From Clostridia bacterium (GTDB taxonomy: Bacteria; Bacillota; Clostridia; Christensenellales; Borkfalkiaceae): a stretch of 64,000 nucleotides of DNA. A program made the translations under genes and the position numbers. The first letter of the stretch is position 1. Each line of letters starts with the position of its first letter. Shown here in pieces: positions 9,626 to 17,072 of this stretch. The stretch lies in the NCBI GenBank assembly GCA_028720205.1, contig JAQYLE010000037.1:1-64000 (forward strand). Reading direction: 5' to 3'. The notes beneath the pieces were generated by a model. That model did no database searches. It was not told the DNA's origin and saw only the letters and a program-made list of their open reading frames with translations.

Positions 9626-10509
9626 AAGGTATAATTTTGGCGGGCGGCGCGGGAACAAGACTGTATCCGTTGACGATGGTTACCAGTAAACAGTTGCTTC
9701 CCGTGTACGATAAACCGATGATATATTATCCGCTTTCCACGTTGATGCTGGCGGGAATCAGAGATATTTTGTTGATTTCCACGCCGACGGATCTGCCGAA
9801 TTTTAAAAAATTGCTGGGAGACGGGAGCGAATACGGCATTGAAATTACATATATTCCGCAACCTTCGCCCGACGGACTGGCGCAGGCGTTTTTGCTCGGA
9901 GAGGAATTTATAGGAAACGACGCCTGCGCGATGATTCTGGGCGACAATATTTTTTACGGCAACGGGTTTAAAAAACTTTTGCTTGCGGCGCGCGAAAATG
10001 CGGTAAATCATTGCCGCGCAACGGTGTTCGGCTATTATGTGAACGATCCGGAAAGGTTCGGCGTGGTTGAATTCGACGGGAAAGGACAGGCGGTTTCGAT
10101 TGAAGAAAAACCGGAAAAACCGAAAAGCAATTATGCGGTGACCGGGTTGTATTTTTATCCCGCGGGGGTGAGTAAAAAGGCTGCATTCGTGCGCCCTTCG
10201 TCGCGCGGCGAACTTGAAATAACCTCGTTGAACGAAATGTATCTTAAACAAAACATGCTGGACGTTCAACTTCTGGGGCGCGGCTTTGCCTGGTTGGATA
10301 CGGGTACGGTGGATAGTCTTGCGGAGGCGACGGGGTTTGTGCAAACGATACAAAACAGGCAGGGAATACAAATTTCCGCTCCGGAAGAAATCGCTTACAA
10401 TAACGCCTGGATCAGCAAAGAAAAATTATTGGAAGCGGCGCAACGGTACGGAAAATCGCCTTACGGCGCCCATCTTTTAAAGGTCGCCGAAGGTAAAATC
10501 AGATATTAG
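9622..10509 (+). CDS. rfbA: Glucose-1-phosphate thymidylyltransferase
   Basis: RmlA makes dTDP-glucose, the first step to dTDP-L-rhamnose. The signature [18 protein letters not shown] is at the N-terminus, with [24 protein letters not shown] and [19 protein letters not shown] further on. 295 aa, exactly the family length. It shares an ATGA overlap with the flippase gene and precedes rmlD and rmlC. Confidence 0.97.
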   Translation: MKGIILAGGAGTRLYPLTMVTSKQLLPVYDKPMIYYPLSTLMLAGIRDILLISTPTDLPNFKKLLGDGSEYGIEITYIPQPSPDGLAQAFLLGEEFIGNDACAMILGDNIFYGNGFKKLLLAARENAVNHCRATVFGYYVNDPERFGVVEFDGKGQAVSIEEKPEKPKSNYAVTGLYFYPAGVSKKAAFVRPSSRGELEITSLNEMYLKQNMLDVQLLGRGFAWLDTGTVDSLAEATGFVQTIQNRQGIQISAPEEIAYNNAWISKEKLLEAAQRYGKSPYGAHLLKVAEGKIRY

Positions 10510-10540
10510 TTTCGGATACTATATCCGAGAGGAGAAAAAA

Positions 10541-11416
10541 ATGCGTATATTGGTGACGGGGGCGAAAGGACAACTCGGCTTCGACGTGGTAAACGAAACA
10601 AAGCGGCGCGGACATATCGTGAGGGGCGTAGACGTGGAAGAAATGGACGTCACTGATCGCGAGGCGGTACGGCGCGTAATCGGCGGTTTTTCTCCCGACG
10701 CGGTAATTCATTGCGCCGCCTGGACGGCGGTGGACGCGGCGGAGGAACAAAAAAACGCCGGATTAGTCGAAGATATCAATACGAACGGCACGGCGTATAT
10801 CGCCGAAGCGTGCAAGGCCGTCGGCGCAAAAATCATGTATATTTCCACCGATTACGTGTTTGACGGAACAGGAGAAGCGCCCTGGCAGCCCGATTGCAAG
10901 GCGTATCGCCCGCTTTCCGTTTACGGAAAAACCAAACTCGGCGGAGAACTTGCGGTGAAAAATACGCTCGACAATTTTTTTATCGTGCGCATCGCCTGGG
11001 TGTTCGGCGCGCACGGGAACAATTTTGTAAAAACAATGCTGAAACTCGGCGAAACGCACAGCAGTCTGCGCGTGGTGAACGATCAGATAGGAACGCCCAC
11101 GTATACGTTCGATCTTGCACGGTTGCTTGCGGATATGATTGAAACGGAAAAATACGGGTATTACCACGCGACGAACGAAGGCGGATATATTTCCTGGGCG
11201 GATTTTGCAAGGGAGATATTTTTACAGGCAAAGAAAAACGTAACGGTTGTTCCCGTAACCACGGCGGAATACGGACTCAGTAAAGCGCTGCGACCGTTGA
11301 ACAGTAGGCTGGATAAAAACAAACTGATTGAAAACGGGTTTTTGCCTTTGCCCGATTGGAAAGACGCGTTGAAAAGATATCTTAAACAAACGGAGAGGGA
11401 AAATGGGGCAGATTAA
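10541..11416 (+). CDS. rfbD: dTDP-4-dehydrorhamnose reductase
   Basis: RmlD performs the last step of dTDP-L-rhamnose synthesis. It is an SDR protein with ILVTGAKGQLGFDV at the N-terminus, YISTDYVFDGTGE and the catalytic YGKTKLGGE (YxxxK), plus the conserved RIAWVFGAHGNNFVKTM. 291 aa, normal. AGAGGAG lies before the ATG. Its 3' end overlaps rmlC by 14 bp. No rmlB (dTDP-glucose 4,6-dehydratase) is seen in this window, so the set is completed elsewhere or uses another dehydratase. Confidence 0.96.
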   Translation: MRILVTGAKGQLGFDVVNETKRRGHIVRGVDVEEMDVTDREAVRRVIGGFSPDAVIHCAAWTAVDAAEEQKNAGLVEDINTNGTAYIAEACKAVGAKIMYISTDYVFDGTGEAPWQPDCKAYRPLSVYGKTKLGGELAVKNTLDNFFIVRIAWVFGAHGNNFVKTMLKLGETHSSLRVVNDQIGTPTYTFDLARLLADMIETEKYGYYHATNEGGYISWADFAREIFLQAKKNVTVVPVTTAEYGLSKALRPLNSRLDKNKLIENGFLPLPDWKDALKRYLKQTERENGAD

Positions 11417-11963
11417 AGTAACGAGATTGGAAATCGAAGGACTGTGCGTTATCGAGCCGGCGGTGCACGGCGACGAACGCGGCTATTTTATGGAAACGTA
11501 TAATAGCAGAGATATGCAAGAGGCGGGGCTGAATATGCGGTTTGTACAGGATAATCAGTCCATGTCGAAAAAAGGCGTGTTGCGCGGGTTGCATTTTCAG
11601 AAGCGGTATCCGCAAGGGAAACTCGTCCGCGTAATTTCGGGCGCGGTTTTCGACGTCGCCGTAGATCTTCGTAAGGGCTCGGAAACGTTCGGCAAATGGC
11701 ACGGGGTAGAATTAACAGCGGAAAACAAAAAGCAGTTTTATATTCCCGAAGGCTTTGCGCACGGATTTCTGGTGCGGAGCGAAACGGCGGAATTCTGTTA
11801 TAAAGTCACCGATTTTTACCGCCCGGACGACGAAGGAGGCATTATGTGGAACGATCCGGATATCGCCATCGATTGGGGGGACGTTTCCGATATACTTCTC
11901 AGCGAAAAAGACAGAAAGCATCCTTTTTTGCGGGAGTGCGGTTTTTCGTTCTGTTTAAAATAA
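11403..11963 (+). CDS. rfbC: dTDP-4-dehydrorhamnose 3,5-epimerase
   Basis: RmlC cupin epimerase of dTDP-rhamnose synthesis. Conserved blocks include HGDERGYFMETYN, VLRGLHFQKRYPQGKLVRV (with the catalytic His of GLHFQ) and YIPEGFAHGFLV. 186 aa, usual length. Last gene of the polysaccharide operon; a strong hairpin terminator follows 26 bp downstream. Confidence 0.97.
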   Translation: MGQIKVTRLEIEGLCVIEPAVHGDERGYFMETYNSRDMQEAGLNMRFVQDNQSMSKKGVLRGLHFQKRYPQGKLVRVISGAVFDVAVDLRKGSETFGKWHGVELTAENKKQFYIPEGFAHGFLVRSETAEFCYKVTDFYRPDDEGGIMWNDPDIAIDWGDVSDILLSEKDRKHPFLRECGFSFCLK

Positions 11964-11989
11964 ACGCCTGATTTAAGGTTTGAATTGCA

Positions 11990-12028
11990 AAAGAAGCGCC
12001 GTACGAATTTTTCGTAAGGCGCTTCTTT
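11990..12028. terminator. Bidirectional terminator between rfbC and trxA
   Basis: Arms AAAGAAGCGCC (11990-12000) and GGCGCTTCTTT (12018-12028) are perfect, with an inner TACGAA/TTCGTA extension. It is A-rich on one flank and T-rich on the other, so it can stop transcription from both the plus-strand polysaccharide operon and the convergent minus-strand operon. Confidence 0.85.
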
Positions 12029-12058
12029 GGCCGATTATAACTTTTTTCGTTTATAATT

Positions 12059-12370
12059 TTATAAATTTTTCGCGATAAAGTCTTCCAGAACGCTTTCCGG
12101 CACAAAGCCGAGATTGCTTGCCGCCACGTTACCGTTTTTAAATGCAATGACGTTGGGTATGGACGAAATGCCGTATTTCATCGCCGCGTCTGTTTCTTCG
12201 TCTACGTTCACTTTCACGAATTCCGCCTGATCGGCGTACTTTTCCGCAAGATTTTCGAATACGGGCGCAAGCATACGGCAGGGCCCGCACCACGTCGCCC
12301 AGAAATCCGCGAATACCGTTTTTTCGCCTTTCAATAATTCTTCCAGTTCTTTTTCGGTTACCTGTTTCAT
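12059..12370 (-). CDS. trxA: Thioredoxin
   Basis: Small cytoplasmic dithiol-disulfide oxidoreductase, 103 aa. Active site WATWCGPCRM near residue 30, cis-Pro in SSIPNVIAF, and the usual C-terminal half. AGGTAGTAACG precedes the start. It is the last gene of the long minus-strand operon, 47 bp after hisS. Together with hslUV and clpB in the window it points to protein quality control and redox functions, but the linkage to hisS is probably simply operonic. Confidence 0.96.
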   Translation of the reverse strand: MKQVTEKELEELLKGEKTVFADFWATWCGPCRMLAPVFENLAEKYADQAEFVKVNVDEETDAAMKYGISSIPNVIAFKNGNVAASNLGFVPESVLEDFIAKNL

Positions 12371-12417
12371 ACCGTTACTACCTCCGTAAAAATACGTTTT
12401 CTTAAAATTATATTGCT

Positions 12418-13668
12418 TTATTTTCCCGCAAAATATTCCGCCACTTTTTCAAAAGGCACTTCTTCCGTTTCGCCCGTCGCCATGTTTTTCACCGAAACGG
12501 CGCCTTTTTCAAGTTCGCTTCCGCCGATTACCGCCACGAATTTCGCCCCCGTTTTATCCGCATATTTAAACTGCGCCTTTACCGAGCGCTGCATATGGTC
12601 GCATTCCGAGGCGATTCCGTTGCGCCGAAGCAACGCGGTAAGTTCAAACGCCTTTTCGCGGCAGATATCGTCCATACCCGCAAAATACGCCGTAACCGCT
12701 TCGTTTCGCGGAATTTCCACGCCCGATTGTTCCATTACGATCAGCAATCGCTCGATGCCGGCGGCAAATCCCACGGCAGGCACGTCGCCTCCGCCTAAGG
12801 TGCGGATGAGTCCGTCGTATCTGCCTCCGGCGCACACCGTGCCCTGCGCGCCTATGCCGTCCGCTATAAATTCGAACACCGTGCGCGTGTAATAATCGAG
12901 CCCGCGAACGATACGCGGATTTATGGTATACGGCACGCCCGCCGCCGTAAGGCGCGCGCACACGTCGGTGAAATGCGCTTTGCAATCTTCGCACAGATAC
13001 TCTAAAATAGAGGGCGCGCCCGCGTTGATTTCGCGGCAACGTTCTTCCTTGCAGTCTAAAAGGCGCAGGGGATTCTTTTCGTAGCGCGTGCGGCAATCTT
13101 CGCACAAATCGTTAAGACGGGGCGCAAAATATTCTTTGAGCGCTTTGTTGTACGCCGCGCGGCAGGCGGGGCAGCCGATGGAATTGATCTGCAGTTTTGT
13201 TTTCAGCCCCAGTTTCTTTAAAAAAGTATCGGCAAGCAGAATGGTTTCCGCGTCGGTATCCGCGCCTTTCGCGCCGAATATTTCCACGCCGAACTGGTGA
13301 AATTCTCTGAGTCGCCCCGCCTGCGGTCGCTCGTAACGGAAAGCGGGAATGATGTAGTACATTTTAACGGGCAGAACGCCGCTTGCCATGCCGTTTTCGA
13401 TAAACGAACGCGCCGCGCCCGCCGTGCCTTCCGGCTTCAACGTAACCGATCTGCCGCCTTTATCTAAAAAGGTGTACATTTCTTTCGTCACCACGTCGGA
13501 GGTGTCGCCCACGCCGCGGTTGAAAAGTTCCGTGTGTTCGAACACGGGCGTGCGGATTTCTTTCAGGCAGAATAACCGCGAGATTTCTCGCGCGGTATCT
13601 TCCACGAAACGCCATTTATACGAATCTTCGGGTAAAACGTCTTTCGTCCCTTTGGGAATGTTGATCAT
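12418..13668 (-). CDS. hisS: Histidyl-tRNA synthetase
   Basis: Class II aminoacyl-tRNA synthetase, 416 aa. N-terminal INIPKGTKDVLPEDSYKW, motif 2 in AFRYERPQAGRLREFHQFG, the histidine-specific blocks GLDYYTRTVFEF and AGGRYDGL, and a C-terminal anticodon-binding domain. No T-box was seen upstream; only 40 bp separate it from hslU, so it appears to be co-transcribed. A four-cysteine insertion (CPACRAAYNKAL ... CEDCRTRYEKN) is common in Gram-positive HisRS. Confidence 0.97.
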   Translation of the reverse strand: MINIPKGTKDVLPEDSYKWRFVEDTAREISRLFCLKEIRTPVFEHTELFNRGVGDTSDVVTKEMYTFLDKGGRSVTLKPEGTAGAARSFIENGMASGVLPVKMYYIIPAFRYERPQAGRLREFHQFGVEIFGAKGADTDAETILLADTFLKKLGLKTKLQINSIGCPACRAAYNKALKEYFAPRLNDLCEDCRTRYEKNPLRLLDCKEERCREINAGAPSILEYLCEDCKAHFTDVCARLTAAGVPYTINPRIVRGLDYYTRTVFEFIADGIGAQGTVCAGGRYDGLIRTLGGGDVPAVGFAAGIERLLIVMEQSGVEIPRNEAVTAYFAGMDDICREKAFELTALLRRNGIASECDHMQRSVKAQFKYADKTGAKFVAVIGGSELEKGAVSVKNMATGETEEVPFEKVAEYFAGK

Positions 13669-13707
13669 ATTCGGCTTCCTTTTGTCACGTATTAAAATTC
13701 CGATTGG

Positions 13708-15018
13708 TTACAGCACGTATTTTTTCAGATCGCGGTTGCCCGTCAGTTTAGATAAATGCTCGTCCACGTACGCGCCGGTAATTTTTACGGGCACCGGTTC
13801 TACGGTATCGATTCCGCCTGCGTTGAACGATACGTCTTCTAACAGATATTCCATAACGGTATGCAGCCGCCTCGCGCCGATATCTTCGCTGGTGGTATTC
13901 AGTTCCACCGAAATTTCCGCGATGCGTTCGATGGCGTCCGGTTCGAAAGTAAGGTCGATTTTATCCACGGAAAGCAACTTGGCGTACTGAAAGGTAAGGG
14001 AGTTCTGCGTTTCCGTCAATATGCGGATAAAATCGTCTTTGGTAAGAGATTTAAGTTCCACCGATACGGGGAATCGGCCTTGCAGTTCGGGAATCAGATC
14101 TTCGATAGAGGAAACGTGGAACGCGCCCGCGGCGATAAACAGAATGAAGTCCGTTTTTACGGGGCCGTATTTGGTTACCACGGTAGAGCCTTCCACGATG
14201 GGCAGAATGTCGCGTTGCACGCCCTCGCGCGAAACGTCGGCGCCGCGCTCGCCCTTGCCCGCGATTTTATCGATTTCGTCGATGAACACGATGCCGTCGT
14301 TTTCCGCGCGGTATAACGCCTCGGCTTTAACGGCGTCTTCGTCCACCAGTTTATCCGCTTCTTCGGTAAGCGCGATTTCCATGGCTTCGCCCACCGTCAG
14401 GCGGCGTTTTTTCTTCTTTCCGCGAAACATATCCCCGAAAATCGTACCGATGGAAACGGAAGCGCCGCCCGGCACCAGTTCCATGGGTTGAGGAACGTCT
14501 TCCACGTCCATTTCGATAACGAACGAATTGAGTTTCCCCGCGCGCAAATCGCTTAACATGCGCCCTTCGAACACCTCTTTTGCCGTATCGCCGCGCTCGG
14601 CTTGCTTTGCTTCCAGCACGATTTTTAAAACGCGCCGTTCCGCCGCGGCAACGGCCCGGGCTTTTACCTCTTCTTCCTTTTCCGCCTTTACCAACCGATA
14701 CGAACATTCCGCCAGATCGCGGATCATGCCTTCCACGTCTTTGCCCACGTATCCCACTTCCGTGTACTTGGTGGCTTCCACTTTAATAAAGGGCGCGTGC
14801 ACCAGTTTGGCTAATCTTCGCGCGATCTCCGTTTTGCCCACGCCCGTAGGACCTTTCATAATGATGTTTTTCGGCGTGATTTCCTCGCGGACTTCTTTGG
14901 GCAGCATACTGCGCCGATAGCGGTTGCGAAGCGCGATCGCTACCGCTTTTTTCGCTTCGTCCTGCCCGATAATGTATTTATCCAGTTGTTCTACGATTTG
15001 TCTGGGGGAGAGATCCAT
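13708..15018 (-). CDS. hslU: ATP-dependent protease ATPase subunit HslU (ClpY)
   Basis: AAA+ unfoldase ring that feeds substrates to HslV. N-terminal MDLSPRQIVEQLDKYIIGQ, Walker [16 protein letters not shown] near residue 57, Walker B GIVFIDEIDKIAGKG near residue 250, the sensor region RRLHTVME, and a C-terminus ending KKYVL. The C-terminal tail normally docks into HslV. 436 aa including the intermediate I domain. Its Shine-Dalgarno (AAGGAGGA) lies inside the 3' end of hslV, and the two reading frames abut, so translation is probably coupled. Confidence 0.97.
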   Translation of the reverse strand: MDLSPRQIVEQLDKYIIGQDEAKKAVAIALRNRYRRSMLPKEVREEITPKNIIMKGPTGVGKTEIARRLAKLVHAPFIKVEATKYTEVGYVGKDVEGMIRDLAECSYRLVKAEKEEEVKARAVAAAERRVLKIVLEAKQAERGDTAKEVFEGRMLSDLRAGKLNSFVIEMDVEDVPQPMELVPGGASVSIGTIFGDMFRGKKKKRRLTVGEAMEIALTEEADKLVDEDAVKAEALYRAENDGIVFIDEIDKIAGKGERGADVSREGVQRDILPIVEGSTVVTKYGPVKTDFILFIAAGAFHVSSIEDLIPELQGRFPVSVELKSLTKDDFIRILTETQNSLTFQYAKLLSVDKIDLTFEPDAIERIAEISVELNTTSEDIGARRLHTVMEYLLEDVSFNAGGIDTVEPVPVKITGAYVDEHLSKLTGNRDLKKYVL

Positions 15019-15642
15019 TTATTTATCCTCCTTCTTTGCGCCTTTTTTCGTGCGCGTTTCCGCTGCCGCCTTTTCTTTTTTTCGGGGCGCGGCGGGGAGC
15101 AAAGGCGTTCCCACCGATTCGCAACGAATATTGTCGTTTGTGAAAACGCATATTTCCGAGGCGATTTTAAGCGCTTTTTTCGCGATATCTTCGGCGGAAA
15201 AATCCGTTTCGCAGTACAGCGCGCGCGCCGCCGCTAAGGCATAGTTGCCGCCTGAACCGATCGCGCACACGTTGCCGTCCGGTTCGATGACTTCGCCCGT
15301 GCCGGAGATGATTAAAAAGTTGTTTTCATCGGCGGTGATCATCATCGCGTCTAACTTTCTGCCCACTTTGTCGCTTCGCCACAGTTCCGCAAGTTCTACC
15401 GCGGAACGCATTAAATTCCCGGCAAATTTATTCAGCATGCCTTCGAACCGTTCGGTAAGCGAAAACGCGTCCGTCACCGAACCGGCAAACCCTAATATAA
15501 CTTTTCCGCCGTAGATGCGCCGCACCTTTATCGCGGAATTTTTAAATATCACCGATTCGCCCATCGTTACCTGACCGTCGCCCGCAATCGCCGTTACGCC
15601 GTTCCGTTTCACCGCGCAAATCGTTGTGCCCCGAAATTCCAT
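15019..15642 (-). CDS. hslV: ATP-dependent protease proteolytic subunit HslV (ClpQ)
   Basis: Peptidase of the HslUV complex with an N-terminal nucleophile. The start reads MEFRGTTICAVKRNG, so a propeptide of about five residues must be removed to expose the catalytic Thr of TTI. GDGQVTMGE and GFAGSVTDAF follow the family pattern. The core ends near EICVFTNDNIR. After it is an unusual Lys/Ala-rich tail of about 30 residues (KKEKAAAETRTKKGAKKEDK at the end) absent from typical 175-180 aa HslV. AAGGAGAT lies before the ATG. trmFO lies directly upstream with no xerC/codV between. Confidence 0.95.
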   Translation of the reverse strand: MEFRGTTICAVKRNGVTAIAGDGQVTMGESVIFKNSAIKVRRIYGGKVILGFAGSVTDAFSLTERFEGMLNKFAGNLMRSAVELAELWRSDKVGRKLDAMMITADENNFLIISGTGEVIEPDGNVCAIGSGGNYALAAARALYCETDFSAEDIAKKALKIASEICVFTNDNIRCESVGTPLLPAAPRKKEKAAAETRTKKGAKKEDK

Positions 15643-15731
15643 AATGTGTTTATCTCCTTGTGTTGATAAGAATATTGCAGTTTATAAGTTGTAAAAACGT
15701 TATAACGCGCCGCTTTTCATTACGCTTGTAC

Positions 15732-17072
15732 TTACGCTTTGTCCGCCCATTTTTTCATGGCGGCAAGCGCGCGAGAGGCAAGCGCGCGGTAACGTTCTCT
15801 TTTATCTTTTATCCGCGTATCGAGCGGGGGAAGAATGCCGAAATTAGCGTTCATCGGCTGAAAATCGGCATTCGGCGTTACCAGATATGCCGAAAGCGCG
15901 CCGATCATCGTTTCTGTCGGCGCAACGCCGCGGACATTACCCGTAATTTCGTCGAATAAATACGCCGCCGCAAACAGCCCGGAAGCCGCGCTTTCCACGT
16001 ATCCTTCCACCCCTGTGATCTGCCCGATAAAACGAACGTTCCGATTATATTTAAACGTAAAATCGCTATTCAAAACGGCGGGGGAGAGAATAAACGAATT
16101 TCTGTGCATTACTCCGTAGCGCAGATATTCGGCGTTTTTCAGCGCGGGAATCATGGAAAACACCCGTTTTTGTTCGGGGAATTTCAGATTCGTCTGAAAT
16201 CCCACCAGATTGTATGCCGAGCCTTCCTTATTTTCTTTGCGCAGTTGCGCCACCGCAAAAGGGCGTTTGCCGTCCTCGGATAACCCCACGGGCTTTAACG
16301 TGCCGTATCTGAGCGTGTCCTTTCCGCGCGACGCCATAACCTCTATCGGCATGCAGCCTTCGAAAATCTCGCCCTTCTCAAACTCGTGCAACGTCGCTTT
16401 TTCTGCGGAAACAAGCGCCGAAACGAAATCGTAATATTCCTCTTTCGTTAACGGGCAGTTTACGTAATCGCCCGTGCCTTTATCGTACCTGTCCTGTGTA
16501 AAGGCGTGGGAATAATCGACGGAATCCGCGGCGATCACGGGCGCGGAAGCGTCGTAAAAATGCAGATTTTTTCCCGTCTTTTTTTCGATATCGGCGGCAA
16601 GTTCGTCCGCCGTCAACGGACCTGTGGCAATAAACGCGTAATCGCTTCCCGATACGTCTGGAATGGCGCGCGCTTCTCCTGTTTCTACCGTAATATTTTT
16701 CTCTGCGCGGATTTTATCGGTAACGTACGCGGCGAATTTTTCTCTGTCCACCGCTAGCGCCCCGCCCGCGGGCACGGCGCTGTTTTCCGCCGCCTGCATC
16801 GTAAGAGAGCCGAAAAGCCGCATTTCTTCTTTCAACAGTCCGCACGCGTTGGCGTATACGTCGTTGCTCTTTAACGAATTGGAACACACCAACTCGCAAA
16901 ACAGCGGACTTTTGTGCGCGGGAGTGTATTTTTCCGGTTTCATCTCCGTCAGCGTCACCTTTACGCCCCGCTTTGCGAGATAATATGCCGCTTCGCAACC
17001 CGCAAGTCCCGCGCCGATCACGTTTACGCGCGCGTTTTTTATTTTTTCCGTTGTTCGATCGTTATTCGTCAT
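15732..17072 (-). CDS. trmFO: tRNA (uracil-54-C5) methyltransferase, folate-dependent (TrmFO)
   Basis: Flavoprotein that makes T54 in tRNA using methylenetetrahydrofolate and FADH2. N-terminal FAD motif VNVIGAGLAGCEAAYYLA; the conserved CELVCSNSLKS block and EIFEGCMPIEVMASRG carry the catalytic cysteines. The C-terminal part has YVESAASGLFAAAY. 446 aa, normal. It overlaps the end of topA by 11 bp, a topA-trmFO order common in Bacillota. Confidence 0.97.
   Translation of the reverse strand: MTNNDRTTEKIKNARVNVIGAGLAGCEAAYYLAKRGVKVTLTEMKPEKYTPAHKSPLFCELVCSNSLKSNDVYANACGLLKEEMRLFGSLTMQAAENSAVPAGGALAVDREKFAAYVTDKIRAEKNITVETGEARAIPDVSGSDYAFIATGPLTADELAADIEKKTGKNLHFYDASAPVIAADSVDYSHAFTQDRYDKGTGDYVNCPLTKEEYYDFVSALVSAEKATLHEFEKGEIFEGCMPIEVMASRGKDTLRYGTLKPVGLSEDGKRPFAVAQLRKENKEGSAYNLVGFQTNLKFPEQKRVFSMIPALKNAEYLRYGVMHRNSFILSPAVLNSDFTFKYNRNVRFIGQITGVEGYVESAASGLFAAAYLFDEITGNVRGVAPTETMIGALSAYLVTPNADFQPMNANFGILPPLDTRIKDKRERYRALASRALAAMKKWADKA

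Noticed and set aside
12418-13708. T-box leader before hisS
   Set aside because: Only 40 bp separate hisS from hslU and no T-box sequence is present.
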